Below, piece by piece: positions 1 to 8,152 of a stretch of 55,116 bases of DNA. The DNA comes from Paludibacter sp. (lineage in GTDB: Bacteria > Bacteroidota > Bacteroidia > Bacteroidales > Paludibacteraceae), in the NCBI GenBank assembly GCA_028691965.1, contig JAQUYE010000010.1, forward strand, positions 1 through 55,116, in the 5' to 3' direction. Both the position numbers and the translations under genes were made by a program. The notes beneath the pieces were generated by a model that worked only from the letters and a program-made list of their open reading frames with translations, was not told where the DNA came from and made no database searches. Position 1 is the stretch's first letter. Each line of letters begins with the position of its first letter.

Positions 1-166
1 CAACTTCAGAAACCAGATCCGGAATCAGAATATTGCCGATGTAAACGACAAAAAATACGAATACCAGGCAAGTGTAACCTATATGGACATCGTTACCGAA
101 TGCGAAAAAATGGGCGATTACATTATTAATATTGTAGAAGCACTCAACGAAACCAGAAGTAATTAG
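1..166 (+). CDS. Na/Pi cotransporter family protein, C-terminal fragment (PhoU-like tail)
   Basis: An open frame enters from the left edge (first full codon at base 2) and stops with TAG at 164-166, giving 54 residues. The helical sequence, including YMDIVTECEKMGDYIINIVE, resembles the PhoU-like helical domain that closes Na+/phosphate cotransporters of the NptA type. A perfect terminator hairpin follows at 193-227, so this is the true 3' end of a transcript. The membrane part lies outside the window, so the assignment rests on the tail only. A stand-alone PhoU-like protein is the alternative. Confidence 0.6.
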   Translation, partial: NFRNQIRNQNIADVNDKKYEYQASVTYMDIVTECEKMGDYIINIVEALNETRSN

Positions 167-192
167 TCGATTCTTTCGACCTTAGTTTTACG

Positions 193-227
193 AAATCCGG
201 ACAAAATGAGTACTTTTGTCCGGATTT
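193..227 (+). terminator. Perfect 14-bp hairpin terminator after the Na/Pi gene
   Basis: Bases 193-206 pair perfectly with 214-227 around a 7-base loop. The stem has A-rich and T-rich ends, as in bidirectional rho-independent terminators. It sits 27 bases after the upstream stop codon. A TTG codon at 216 lies inside the right arm, which argues against using it as the start of the next gene. Confidence 0.85.
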
Positions 228-245
228 TCATTTATAGAGATTACA

Positions 246-1178
246 ATGGATTACATCTTAATTATCGTTGGTTTTGTATTGCTGATTGCCGGAGCAAACT
301 TTCTGGTAGATGGAGCTAGCGGAATGGCAAAGCGCTTTAACGTACCTAATCTGGTGATCGGGCTCACTGTGGTTGCCTTCGGAACCTCCGCTCCCGAGCT
401 GGTAGTAAACTTAGTGGCGGCTTTCGATCCTGCCACTACCGATATTGCACTTACCAATATTATAGGTAGCAATATGATTAATACCTTTGTCATACTGGGT
501 GCTGCTGCGGTGGTGTACCCGATCGTATCTCAGAAAAGTTCGCGGCGCTTCGACATCCCCCTTAGTTTTATAGGCCCTGTTATTATCCTGCTGATGACAC
601 TTACCGGCGAACTATCGCGAATCGATGGCATCATTCTGCTTTTATTTTTTGCCGGATTTATGTATTCAACTTTCAGCCGGTCGATTAAGAATCCCGATGT
701 ACAGGCCGACGACTACAAGCCGATGAAAATATGGAAGAGCCTGTTGCTGATAGCCGGAGGACTGGCAGCCCTGGTAGGCGGTGCTCAGCTGATTGTACCT
801 GCGGCCACTAATATCGCAGCCGGATTTGGCATTAGTACGGCGGTAATCGGATTGACCATCGTAGCCCTCGGCACCTCACTGCCCGAGCTGGCCACCTCGG
901 TGGTTGCTGCGATGAAGAAGAATTCGGATATCGCGCTGGGGAATGTGATTGGATCGAATATCTTCAATATCTTTCTGGTGCTTGCAGCCAGTGCCGTCAT
1001 TCGTCCGCTGCCTGCCTACAAGGATATGCTTATCGACCTGATCGTTACTGCAGCCGGCAGCCTGCTGGTGATTCTGTTTATCTACAGTAATAAAGAACGA
1101 AGCATCCGACGATGGGGCGGACTGGTACTCCTGCTCGCGTATGCAGCTTTTCTCGTGTGGAAGATTTCCACTCTTTAA
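246..1178 (+). CDS. Calcium/sodium antiporter (CaCA family, YrbG-like)
   Basis: A 310-residue integral inner-membrane exchanger of the Ca2+/cation antiporter family, which moves Ca2+ out against Na+ or H+. The two inverted alpha repeats are visible: GLTVVAFGTSAPEL with IIGSNMINTF in the N-terminal half, and GLTIVALGTSLPEL with VIGSNIFNIF in the C-terminal half. About ten hydrophobic segments are separated by a short polar loop near residues 145-165. The ATG at 246 (MDYILII) is chosen because the upstream in-frame TTG at 216 lies inside a terminator stem. The length is normal for the YrbG group. Ion specificity cannot be read from the sequence. Confidence 0.9.
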   Translation: MDYILIIVGFVLLIAGANFLVDGASGMAKRFNVPNLVIGLTVVAFGTSAPELVVNLVAAFDPATTDIALTNIIGSNMINTFVILGAAAVVYPIVSQKSSRRFDIPLSFIGPVIILLMTLTGELSRIDGIILLLFFAGFMYSTFSRSIKNPDVQADDYKPMKIWKSLLLIAGGLAALVGGAQLIVPAATNIAAGFGISTAVIGLTIVALGTSLPELATSVVAAMKKNSDIALGNVIGSNIFNIFLVLAASAVIRPLPAYKDMLIDLIVTAAGSLLVILFIYSNKERSIRRWGGLVLLLAYAAFLVWKISTL

Positions 1179-1211
1179 TCACCACTTACCGATCTTTAAA
1201 CTAGTTATCAT

Positions 1212-2348
1212 ATGAAATTATTTGATGTATACCCTCTGTTCGATGTTGAAATCGAGAGAGGAGTCGCTTGCAGAACCTACGACACCAATGGAGTTGAATA
1301 CCTCGACCTGTACGGGGGCCATGCCGTTATTTCGGTGGGACACTCCCATCCCTATTTTGTAAAACGCCTGACGCAGCAAGCTGAGAAACTGCTGTTTTAT
1401 TCCAATTCGGTTATCAACCGCCTGCAGCAAGAGCTGGCCGACAAGCTTGGAAAGCTATCGGGATACGACGATTACAGTCTGTTTTTAGTGAATTCGGGTG
1501 CCGAAGCCAATGAGAATGCACTAAAACTAGCTTCGTTTCACAACGGTCGCAAAAAAGTACTGGCGTTCAGGAAAAGCTTTCACGGGCGGACTTCAGCTTC
1601 GGTGCGGGTGACCGACAATCCATCGATTGTTGCCCCTATCAATGCTGATATGGAGGTAGTTTTCGCCCCCTGGAACGACCTTGCAGCAGCACAAGCTATA
1701 CTCGAACAAGGAGATATCAGTTCCGTGATTATCGAAGGTATTCAGGGTGTGGGAGGAATACAGATTCCCGATCCGGAGTTTCTGAAAGGCCTTGAACGTG
1801 TGTGTGCCCAAACAGGCACCGTGTTGATACTCGACGAGATTCAGTCGGGTTACGGTAGGAGTGGCAAATTCTTCGCTCACCAGCATGCTGGTATTCGTCC
1901 GGGACTAATTACCGTTGCAAAAGGAATGGGGAATGGTTATCCGATAGGTGCAGTACTGATCAGTCCGGAGTTTAAAGCCTCCTACGGTCTGCTGGGAACC
2001 ACCTTTGGCGGGAACCACCTGGCCTGCGTGGCCGGTATCGCCGTACTCGACATTATGAAGAACGAGCAACTGATGGAGAACACGACTACCGTTGGTAATT
2101 ACCTGCTCACTGAGTTGAAAAAGCTTCCGGGCATACGGGAAGTGCGCGGACAGGGACTGATGATTGGTATCGAGTTCGATCAGCCTGTAAAGGAAATTCG
2201 TCGCCGCCTGCTGATGGAAGAAAAAGTTTTCACCGGAGCTTCGGGAACTACCATCATCCGGCTGCTTCCTCCTCTGTGCCTTACGCTTGCTGATGCCGAC
2301 CTGTTCATGAGTCGGTTTAAAAAGGTGCTGGAATCACAGCCTGCCTGA
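1212..2348 (+). CDS. argD: Class III aminotransferase, N-acyl-ornithine aminotransferase type (ArgD-like)
   Basis: A PLP-dependent fold-type I aminotransferase of 378 residues. The phosphate-binding NSGAEANENALK region is near residue 94, the FHGRT motif near 123, the cofactor-binding Asp at D208 (ILDEIQSGYGRSG), and the Schiff-base lysine at K237 (VAKGMGNGYPIGA). Length and motifs match ArgD, which makes N-acetylornithine from the semialdehyde in arginine synthesis. Bacteroidales are known to use succinylated rather than acetylated intermediates, so the substrate may be N-succinylornithine (inference). No other arg genes are adjacent. The last 15 bases overlap the convergent gene downstream. 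Confidence 0.8.
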   Translation: MKLFDVYPLFDVEIERGVACRTYDTNGVEYLDLYGGHAVISVGHSHPYFVKRLTQQAEKLLFYSNSVINRLQQELADKLGKLSGYDDYSLFLVNSGAEANENALKLASFHNGRKKVLAFRKSFHGRTSASVRVTDNPSIVAPINADMEVVFAPWNDLAAAQAILEQGDISSVIIEGIQGVGGIQIPDPEFLKGLERVCAQTGTVLILDEIQSGYGRSGKFFAHQHAGIRPGLITVAKGMGNGYPIGAVLISPEFKASYGLLGTTFGGNHLACVAGIAVLDIMKNEQLMENTTTVGNYLLTELKKLPGIREVRGQGLMIGIEFDQPVKEIRRRLLMEEKVFTGASGTTIIRLLPPLCLTLADADLFMSRFKKVLESQPA

Positions 2349-3344
2349 TCGCTCCATCGCCTTACATACCTCTTTTACAACTTCGCTCACCGGACTGAAA
2401 ATCAGTCCGGTGCGTTGTTGCAGGGCTGCCGACGAGTAGAGGGTTATGTTGGCCGACGAACGTGCAGAAGTGGTATTGAGCGGAGGCGTAAACCGGAACA
2501 ACTTTCCGGTAACTTCGAGTAAAGAGGCTGCTACTACGAGTAAGGGTATTCCTATTTTTATCCGCGGTGGACGCTTATTAAAACCAAGGGCTATCATCGA
2601 CAACAACTCACGGTTGGTTACATTTTCGGCTACCACTATAAAGCGTTCCCCCACTATCCCCTGCTTGCGAAGTAAAAGCAGCGCAGCTACTACATCCCTC
2701 ACTCCCACATAGCCCGAACCGCCATCAATATAGAAGGGTAAACCCTTGCGCACCTGGTGAAAAAGCATGGAGCTTCCGCTGTTCACTCCCGAAAAACCAA
2801 GGATAACACCCGGGTTAACGACCGAAACCTTCAGTCCCTGCTTCATAGCCTTCCACACCTCCTGCTCGGCAAGGTATTTCGTTTGAGCATAGAGCGACTT
2901 CTGCTCCATACCCGCCCATGGAGCCTGCTCATCAACCGGTCGGCCATCGGCGTACTGTCCGCAGGCAGCAATGGAACTTACATAATGGAACGCAGTAACT
3001 CCGTGTTTCAGACAAAGTTCGGTAAGGAGCCGTGTGCCTTCCACATTCACGTCTCTGATAGCCTCATCCTTGCCGCCCAGCGACACCACAGCCGCGCAAT
3101 GAAACACTTCGGTGATCCCGGTGAGGGCAGTGTCGAGCGCCATGCTATCGTTAATAGCCGCCACGCGAAACTCCACGCGACTTAAATAGCTGTCGGGGGT
3201 ATCGGTATAACTGCCAAATACAGCCCTGAGCGCCCTTAAACTGCTGGTATAGCGGATCAGCGCAACGACCCTGTGCTCGACCTTCAATAATTCCCACAAC
3301 AGATGACTTCCTACCAATCCGGTAGCTCCGGTTACCAATACCAT
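2334..3344 (-). CDS. NAD-dependent epimerase/dehydratase, extended SDR family
   Basis: A 336-residue extended short-chain dehydrogenase. It has an N-terminal Rossmann glycine motif TGATGLVG at residues 5-12 and the catalytic pair Y152/K156 in YAQTKYLAE. A Ser-containing strand (YVSSIA) lies near 121-126. The overall look is that of dihydroflavonol reductase/epimerase-like SDRs that are common and uncharacterised in Bacteroidales; the substrate cannot be deduced. It converges with argD, sharing 15 bases. It is divergent from the LOG gene, with its own -7 box at 3370-3377. Confidence 0.8.
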   Translation of the reverse strand: MVLVTGATGLVGSHLLWELLKVEHRVVALIRYTSSLRALRAVFGSYTDTPDSYLSRVEFRVAAINDSMALDTALTGITEVFHCAAVVSLGGKDEAIRDVNVEGTRLLTELCLKHGVTAFHYVSSIAACGQYADGRPVDEQAPWAGMEQKSLYAQTKYLAEQEVWKAMKQGLKVSVVNPGVILGFSGVNSGSSMLFHQVRKGLPFYIDGGSGYVGVRDVVAALLLLRKQGIVGERFIVVAENVTNRELLSMIALGFNKRPPRIKIGIPLLVVAASLLEVTGKLFRFTPPLNTTSARSSANITLYSSAALQQRTGLIFSPVSEVVKEVCKAMERSGRL

Positions 3345-3369
3345 AATTCTGATTTTATCGATTCATTCG

Positions 3370-3377
3370 CAAAAATA
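3370..3377 (-). promoter_or_regulatory. -7 promoter box (TATTTTTG) for the SDR epimerase gene
   Basis: The minus strand reads TATTTTTG, matching the Bacteroidota TAnnTTTG -7 consensus, 25 bases upstream of the ATG at 3344. It lies 13 bases from the divergent plus-strand box at 3391-3398, so the two promoters share their upstream DNA. Confidence 0.6.
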
Positions 3378-3390
3378 CAGAAAGAAACTG

Positions 3391-3398
3391 TACTTTTG
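3391..3398 (+). promoter_or_regulatory. -7 promoter box (TACTTTTG) for the LOG gene
   Basis: TACTTTTG fits the TAnnTTTG consensus and sits 22 bases upstream of the ATG at 3421. A weak TTCG at 3366-3369 is at about the right distance for a -33 element. Confidence 0.65.
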
Positions 3399-3420
3399 CA
3401 GATAAATTCAACTAAAGTCT

Positions 3421-3999
3421 ATGCAAAACATTTGCGTTTATTGTGCTTCGAGCTCACAGGTGAAAGAAGAATATAGTCAGGCTGCCGAAAAGCTGGGTCG
3501 TTTACTCGTTGCGGCGGGGATGCAATTGGTGTACGGAGGCGGAAAGCGGGGGTTAATGGGTAAGATTGCCGACAGTATGCTGGCCGATGGTGGAAAGGTG
3601 ACAGGGATCATGCCCCGGTTTATGACCGAGGTGGAGTGGAACCATACCGGTATTACCGAAATGATACTCGTCAATTCGATGCACGAACGAAAAGAGAAGA
3701 TGGCTCTCATGGCAGATGCCGTGGTAGCTTTACCCGGTGGATGCGGTACGTTGGAAGAACTACTGGAAGTAATTACCTGGAAACGACTGGGCATTTTCAG
3801 CAAGCCCATTATAATTTGTAATGTTGACGGCTATTTTGATCCCCTGATAGAAATGCTGAATAAATCGGTGGATGAAAACTTTATGCGCGAAGAACACCGG
3901 CTGATGTGGCAGGTTACCAACACCCCCGAAGAAGTTATGGAAGCGCTGAAAAACCCGATGAAATGGGATGAAAATGCACGTAACTTCGCAGCACTCTGA
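3421..3999 (+). CDS. LOG family protein (nucleoside-5'-monophosphate phosphoribohydrolase-like)
   Basis: A 192-residue Rossmann-like protein of the LOG/TIGR00730 family. Members cleave the N-glycosidic bond of cytokinin riboside monophosphates or other nucleoside monophosphates. The signature PGGCGTLEE is at residues 105-113 and the conserved SMHERK is at 86-91, with R90 as the expected active-site arginine. An early GGGKRGLMG loop near 39-47 fits the nucleotide-binding site. The physiological substrate in Bacteroidales is not established. Five bases separate it from the following DUF4271 gene, so they are probably co-transcribed. Confidence 0.88.
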   Translation: MQNICVYCASSSQVKEEYSQAAEKLGRLLVAAGMQLVYGGGKRGLMGKIADSMLADGGKVTGIMPRFMTEVEWNHTGITEMILVNSMHERKEKMALMADAVVALPGGCGTLEELLEVITWKRLGIFSKPIIICNVDGYFDPLIEMLNKSVDENFMREEHRLMWQVTNTPEEVMEALKNPMKWDENARNFAAL

Positions 4000-4004
4000 G
4001 TGAA

Positions 4005-4715
4005 ATGACAGATAGCGCCATCCATACTATACTACTTTATGCAGGTAACACGCTGCCTGGTTACTTTCATCGGGAAGACTGGGTTGCCGCTACCCTTTTT
4101 GTGCTTTTCGTATTCATACTGGTTGCGTATGCCATTTCATCGCATTTTATCAACAGCTCCATCAGCGGTTTATTTACTTCTCCGAAAAAGACAGTGCTGG
4201 CGCATAAACTGACTATTGCCGATTCGACAGCACGCTTTTTATTGTTAATAAATGCCATCTCGGTGTATAGTCTGTATATATACACTGTTTTTTCAGAAAA
4301 CAGCACTAACACTTTACGGGTGTTTATCGAATTAGCTGCTGTCACCTTTGCATTTTATACCCTGAAATACCTGGGCATGGTACTCATGGGCTATGTTTTT
4401 GCTTCAAAAGAAAAAACCAGACTGGGAATTACCAACTATTTCAGGATGTTTATGCTGGGGGGACTAGTTCTTTATCCGTTGCTGGTGCTTAGAATCTATC
4501 TTAGCGGGAGTCAATTTGTACTTATTTTAGATATTTTAGCCTTTTCGGCCACGCTTTTCCTATTGGGATTGATTTCAGTGAAAATATTTCAGATTTTTTA
4601 CACGAAATATCTAGCCTCATTTTACATTTTGTTGTATCTTTGCACCCTGGAATTTTTGCCCTATATTGGCATAATTCAGGTGTATTATTTACTCATAAGG
4701 GATATAAATATTTAA
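4005..4715 (+). CDS. DUF4271 domain-containing membrane protein
   Basis: A 236-residue protein with about six hydrophobic segments, including one near residues 28-45 and clusters across 75-235. It matches what I recognise as DUF4271, a Bacteroidota family usually found directly upstream of uroporphyrinogen-III synthase, as here. No catalytic motif is visible and no function is known. A strong -7 promoter box for the next gene lies inside its 3' end. The close spacing after the LOG gene suggests a shared transcript. Confidence 0.8.
   Translation: MTDSAIHTILLYAGNTLPGYFHREDWVAATLFVLFVFILVAYAISSHFINSSISGLFTSPKKTVLAHKLTIADSTARFLLLINAISVYSLYIYTVFSENSTNTLRVFIELAAVTFAFYTLKYLGMVLMGYVFASKEKTRLGITNYFRMFMLGGLVLYPLLVLRIYLSGSQFVLILDILAFSATLFLLGLISVKIFQIFYTKYLASFYILLYLCTLEFLPYIGIIQVYYLLIRDINI
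4635..4642 (+). promoter_or_regulatory. Internal -7 promoter box (TATCTTTG) ahead of hemD
   Basis: TATCTTTG is an exact TAnnTTTG match lying inside the DUF4271 coding sequence, 85 bases upstream of the proposed hemD start. Transcription from it would give hemD, and probably rnpA and yidD, expression independent of the LOG gene. No clear -33 TTTG is seen. Confidence 0.5.
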
Positions 4716-4726
4716 ACTGTCAGGTC

Positions 4727-5485
4727 TTGAAAATTAAGAAAATACTGGTTTCACAACCACAGCCCTCAGGAGAAAAATCTCCCTATTTCGATATTAGCGA
4801 AAAACACAATGTAAAACTGGAGTTTCGTCCTTTCATTAAAGTAGAGGGATTAACATCCAAAGAATTCAGAGCTCAACGTATCACAATTCTTGACTATACG
4901 GCTATTATTTTCATTGCCAAACAAGGAATCGATCATTTTTTTGCTTTATGTGAAGAGATGCGTATTACTGTTCCTGAAACAATGAAGTACTTTTGTACTA
5001 CCGAATCGGTGGCTGTATACCTGCAGCATTATATCCACTATCGCAAACGGAAGGTATTTTTCGGCACTTCGTCAAAAGTGAGCGATCTGATCCCGGTACT
5101 TAACAAGCATACCGGCGAGAAATTCCTGTTTATAGCTCCCGAAGTAGTCAGCGAGGAAACCTCCAACGCACTCGAAAGCTCCAAAATAAGCTTCACTAAA
5201 GCTGTTATGTACCGTACGGTAAGTAACGACTTTGGGCCCGACGAAGAATTCAACTACGACATGCTATTGTTCTTCAGTCCGATTGGTGTTCAATCGCTGA
5301 TGAAGAACTTCCCTGACTTTGAACAGGGAGAGATTCAGATTGGATGCCTGGGAAGCAGCACCGCTGCTACGGTGAAAGAACTTGGATTAAGGCTTGATAT
5401 GGAAGCTCCTACTCCTCAGTATCCTTCGATGACGATGGCGCTTGACGCCTTCCTGAAGGAGCACGCCAAAAAGCAGAAGAAATAA
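4727..5485 (+). CDS. hemD: Uroporphyrinogen-III synthase (HemD family)
   Basis: Cyclises hydroxymethylbilane to uroporphyrinogen III in tetrapyrrole synthesis. The 252-residue protein has the bilobed HemD layout: a first domain with ILVSQPQ and a long linker, then a second half with TTESVAVYL, the LFFSPIGVQSLMKNF segment and GCLGSSTAATVKELG near the C-terminus. HemD is poorly conserved, and the call leans on these segments and on the DUF4271 neighbour. I chose the TTG at 4727 (reading MKIKKILVSQP) because Bacteroidales homologues begin this way. The longer frame back to 4640 would overlap DUF4271 and start at its own promoter box. Confidence 0.82.
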   Translation: MKIKKILVSQPQPSGEKSPYFDISEKHNVKLEFRPFIKVEGLTSKEFRAQRITILDYTAIIFIAKQGIDHFFALCEEMRITVPETMKYFCTTESVAVYLQHYIHYRKRKVFFGTSSKVSDLIPVLNKHTGEKFLFIAPEVVSEETSNALESSKISFTKAVMYRTVSNDFGPDEEFNYDMLLFFSPIGVQSLMKNFPDFEQGEIQIGCLGSSTAATVKELGLRLDMEAPTPQYPSMTMALDAFLKEHAKKQKK

Positions 5486-5517
5486 ATCACAGCTGTGCTC
5501 CCGGGGAGCACTTTATC

Positions 5518-5922
5518 ATGGATACCGTACCAATTGACAGGCATTTCAGAAAAGACGAACGTCTGTCGGGGAAACTAAGTACCGATAGACTGTTCGAAGC
5601 GGGAAAGGGATTCATTGCTTATCCCCTTCGTTTTGTGTATTACCAAAGCGAGGCAGCAGAGAAGGCAAAAGTTCGTATCCTGATTAGTGTCCCCAAAAAG
5701 AAAATCCGCCATGCGGTCGACAGAAACCGTATCAAACGGTTGATACGGGAGGCCTATCGCCTCAACAAACAGCTGCTTACCGATGGCCTGGGATCCGACG
5801 CGAACTGCCTGCACCTGGGCATCATCTATCTTTCGAACGAACCGGCAAACTACGGTGTAATCGAAGAAAAAATGATTGCCGCACTGCAAAAGCTACGGCT
5901 TAGAGTTTCAAACAATGATTAG
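5518..5922 (+). CDS. rnpA: Ribonuclease P protein component
   Basis: The 134-residue basic protein subunit of RNase P, which helps the catalytic RNA cleave the 5' leader of pre-tRNAs. The family signature [15 protein letters not shown] lies at residues 67-81, preceded by the ISVPKKK strand. An N-terminal [16 protein letters not shown] region matches the usual start of the fold. It is followed by yidD with a short overlap, the classic rnpA-yidD pairing. The ATG at 5518 follows a GGGGAG purine run. Confidence 0.95.
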   Translation: MDTVPIDRHFRKDERLSGKLSTDRLFEAGKGFIAYPLRFVYYQSEAAEKAKVRILISVPKKKIRHAVDRNRIKRLIREAYRLNKQLLTDGLGSDANCLHLGIIYLSNEPANYGVIEEKMIAALQKLRLRVSNND

Positions 5923-6151
5923 CATGAAGCTAAAAACACTTTTCCGACACCTGGTGTTGCTACCGGTATATTTGTATCGCTACAGCATTTCCCCCCTCAA
6001 AGCCCCCAGCTGCCGATACACTCCTACCTGCTCGCAGTATACGGTAGAAGCAATCCTGAAACACGGCATTTTCAAAGGTGGCTGGTTAGCTATCAAGCGG
6101 ATAACGAGCTGTCATCCCTGGGGAGGAAGTGGCTACGATCCGGTACCCTGA
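5915..6151 (+). CDS. yidD: Membrane protein insertion efficiency factor YidD
   Basis: A small 78-residue membrane-associated protein that assists YidC-dependent insertion. The diagnostic core [16 protein letters not shown] and the C-terminal [13 protein letters not shown] are complete. The ATG at 5915 overlaps the end of rnpA by 8 bases, suggesting translational coupling. A second ATG at 5924 (MKLKTLF) is equally possible. The frame extends further upstream without a better start. Confidence 0.93.
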   Translation: MISMKLKTLFRHLVLLPVYLYRYSISPLKAPSCRYTPTCSQYTVEAILKHGIFKGGWLAIKRITSCHPWGGSGYDPVP

Positions 6152-6242
6152 CATACTCATTAAGGGAAGCAGTTACGCAAGCAGTACTGAACAGAAAGCA
6201 CTAAAACCTGTTAATTTCTAAGGATAGCTCCTGAATTTTTTT

Positions 6243-6250
6243 TAAGTTTG
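6243..6250 (+). promoter_or_regulatory. -7 promoter box (TAAGTTTG) for lpxK
   Basis: TAAGTTTG matches TAnnTTTG and lies 35 bases upstream of the lpxK ATG at 6286, in the only sizeable gap between yidD and lpxK. It follows a T-rich run. Confidence 0.55.
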
Positions 6251-6285
6251 TCGGACTTAACCATCACAGTTACTGTTTACTCCCC

Positions 6286-7368
6286 ATGAAAAAAACCCTT
6301 CGTTATATACTACTCTTCCCTTTTTCGTTCCTCTATGGCACTGTTGTAACCCTTCGCAACTGGCTGTACGATCTGGAACTACTCAAACAACACACCAAAC
6401 AGGTTCCTTTACTAGTAGTGGGTAATCTCACTGTAGGGGGCACCGGCAAAACTCCTCACATCGAATTTTTAATTGAGCAGTTACAGACTGAGCTCCGCCT
6501 TGCAGTGCTAAGCAGGGGATATGGACGGAAAACAAGCGGTTTCAGACTGGTGAGCCCCGACGCCACCTCGGTGGAAACGGGCGATGAGCCCTTGCAACTC
6601 GCACGGAAATACCCGCAGCTCCCGGTTGCCGTGTGTGAGAACAGAAGCATTGGAATCGACAGGCTGATACAACTCTACCCCGAAACGGATTTGATATTAC
6701 TCGACGATGCCTTTCAACACCGAAGGATAAAACCCGGAATGTCGGTTTTACTGACCGACTTCAACCGGCTACATACCCGTGATAGTATGTTGCCGGGTGG
6801 AACACTGCGGGAACCTGTATGGGGAAGCAGACGGGCTAGTGTTATGATTGTTACAAAATGCCCTCCCGATAGTTCGCCCATCGACCTGCGGATTATCGAG
6901 CTGGAACTGAAGCCCCGTCCCGGTCAGGAGGTGCTGTTCTCGTGCTTTACCTACGATAGGCTGAAGCCACTTTTCCCCGATCAACAGGAGAAAAACACGA
7001 CTATCAACTCCCTTTCTGAACGTTCAGTTTTACTGCTTACAGGTATTGCTTCACCTCAGCCCATCGTGAATCTTCTTACTGAAAAGAGTAAGGAGCTATC
7101 CGTTATGAACTTCCCCGATCACCATGAGTTCACGCGTCGGGATCTGCATCTTGCCGAAACACGGTTTAATGAGATGAACGGCGCCGACAAACTGATCGTT
7201 GTAACCGAAAAGGATGCGGTACGAATAAGTTCCAACCCCCATCTTTCAGATTCAATAAAAAAACATATCTTTGTGCTACCCGTGCGTGTGAGCATGCTAA
7301 ACGACCAAACCGAAGTATTCACCCAAAAAATCATTGATTATGTTAGAGAAAATAAAAGAGACCTCTGA
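6286..7368 (+). CDS. lpxK: Tetraacyldisaccharide 4'-kinase
   Basis: Phosphorylates the 4' position of the lipid A disaccharide at the cytoplasmic face of the inner membrane. The protein has 360 residues, a hydrophobic N-terminal anchor at about 8-25, and a P-loop VGGTGKT at 50-56. An LDDAFQHR motif sits near 145-152, and a VTEKDAVRI segment in the C-terminal third is typical of LpxK. The length is normal. Its 3' end overlaps the purine nucleoside phosphorylase start by 29 bases, implying coupled expression of two unrelated functions. Confidence 0.95.
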   Translation: MKKTLRYILLFPFSFLYGTVVTLRNWLYDLELLKQHTKQVPLLVVGNLTVGGTGKTPHIEFLIEQLQTELRLAVLSRGYGRKTSGFRLVSPDATSVETGDEPLQLARKYPQLPVAVCENRSIGIDRLIQLYPETDLILLDDAFQHRRIKPGMSVLLTDFNRLHTRDSMLPGGTLREPVWGSRRASVMIVTKCPPDSSPIDLRIIELELKPRPGQEVLFSCFTYDRLKPLFPDQQEKNTTINSLSERSVLLLTGIASPQPIVNLLTEKSKELSVMNFPDHHEFTRRDLHLAETRFNEMNGADKLIVVTEKDAVRISSNPHLSDSIKKHIFVLPVRVSMLNDQTEVFTQKIIDYVRENKRDL

Positions 7369-8152
7369 TTACCTGAAAAAGTTAATGCCATCGGCCCCTG
7401 CAACAGGAATCATTCTGGGTACCGGCCTGGGAAACCTGGTGACTCAACTAACCGACACGACAGAAATTTCGTATGAAACGATACCCAACTTCCCTGTATC
7501 CACCGTTGAAGGTCATAGTGGCAAACTAATCTTCGGCAAGCTGGGTGGTGTAGATGTTTTGGCTATGCAGGGTCGTTTTCACTATTACGAAGGATATACC
7601 ATGCAACAGGTTACATTCCCTGTACGCGTTATGTACGAACTGGGAATACGTACGCTATTGGTATCCAATGCATCGGGAGGAATGAATCCTGATTTTGAAA
7701 TTGGTGATTTGATGATTATCACCGATCATATAAACCTGTTCCCCGAGCATCCCCTACGTGGGAAAAACTACAAGGAGCTGGGTACCCGTTTCCCCGATAT
7801 GAGCGAACCTTACTCGAAAGAATTAATTGCCAAAGCGAAAGCAATCGCTGCTAAAAATAATATCAAAGTGGTAGAAGGGGTGTATGTAGGGACTACCGGA
7901 CCTACCTTCGAAACTCCTGCCGAATACAGGTATTTTCATATTATCGGAGGGGATGCAGTAGGCATGAGCACTGTTCCCGAAGTAATCGTAGCCAACCACG
8001 CCGGCATACGGGTATTTGGCATGTCGATTATTACCGACCTGGGAGTACCGGGTAAAATTGTAGAAGTAACTCACGAAGAGGTTCAGGAGATTGGCAATAA
8101 AGCACAACCCCTGATGACTAAAATCATGACCGAATTAGTCGCCGGCAATTGA
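7340..8152 (+). CDS. punA: Purine-nucleoside phosphorylase, type I
   Basis: Phosphorolyses purine (deoxy)ribonucleosides to the base and (deoxy)ribose-1-phosphate. The protein has 270 residues with GTGLGNL near residue 30, STVEGHSGKL, GRFHYYEGY, SNASGGMNPDF and the late GMSTVPEVIVANHAG segment. All are hallmarks of the trimeric PNP/MTAP family with inosine/guanosine specificity. I use the ATG at 7340 rather than the in-frame TTG at 7334. The 3' end overlaps the convergent regulator gene by 18 bases. Confidence 0.95.
   Translation: MLEKIKETSDYLKKLMPSAPATGIILGTGLGNLVTQLTDTTEISYETIPNFPVSTVEGHSGKLIFGKLGGVDVLAMQGRFHYYEGYTMQQVTFPVRVMYELGIRTLLVSNASGGMNPDFEIGDLMIITDHINLFPEHPLRGKNYKELGTRFPDMSEPYSKELIAKAKAIAAKNNIKVVEGVYVGTTGPTFETPAEYRYFHIIGGDAVGMSTVPEVIVANHAGIRVFGMSIITDLGVPGKIVEVTHEEVQEIGNKAQPLMTKIMTELVAGN

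Noticed and set aside
216-245. Longer N-terminus of the Ca/Na antiporter from a TTG at 216
   Set aside because: The TTG lies inside the right arm of a perfect terminator hairpin, and the ATG at 246 gives the normal family start.
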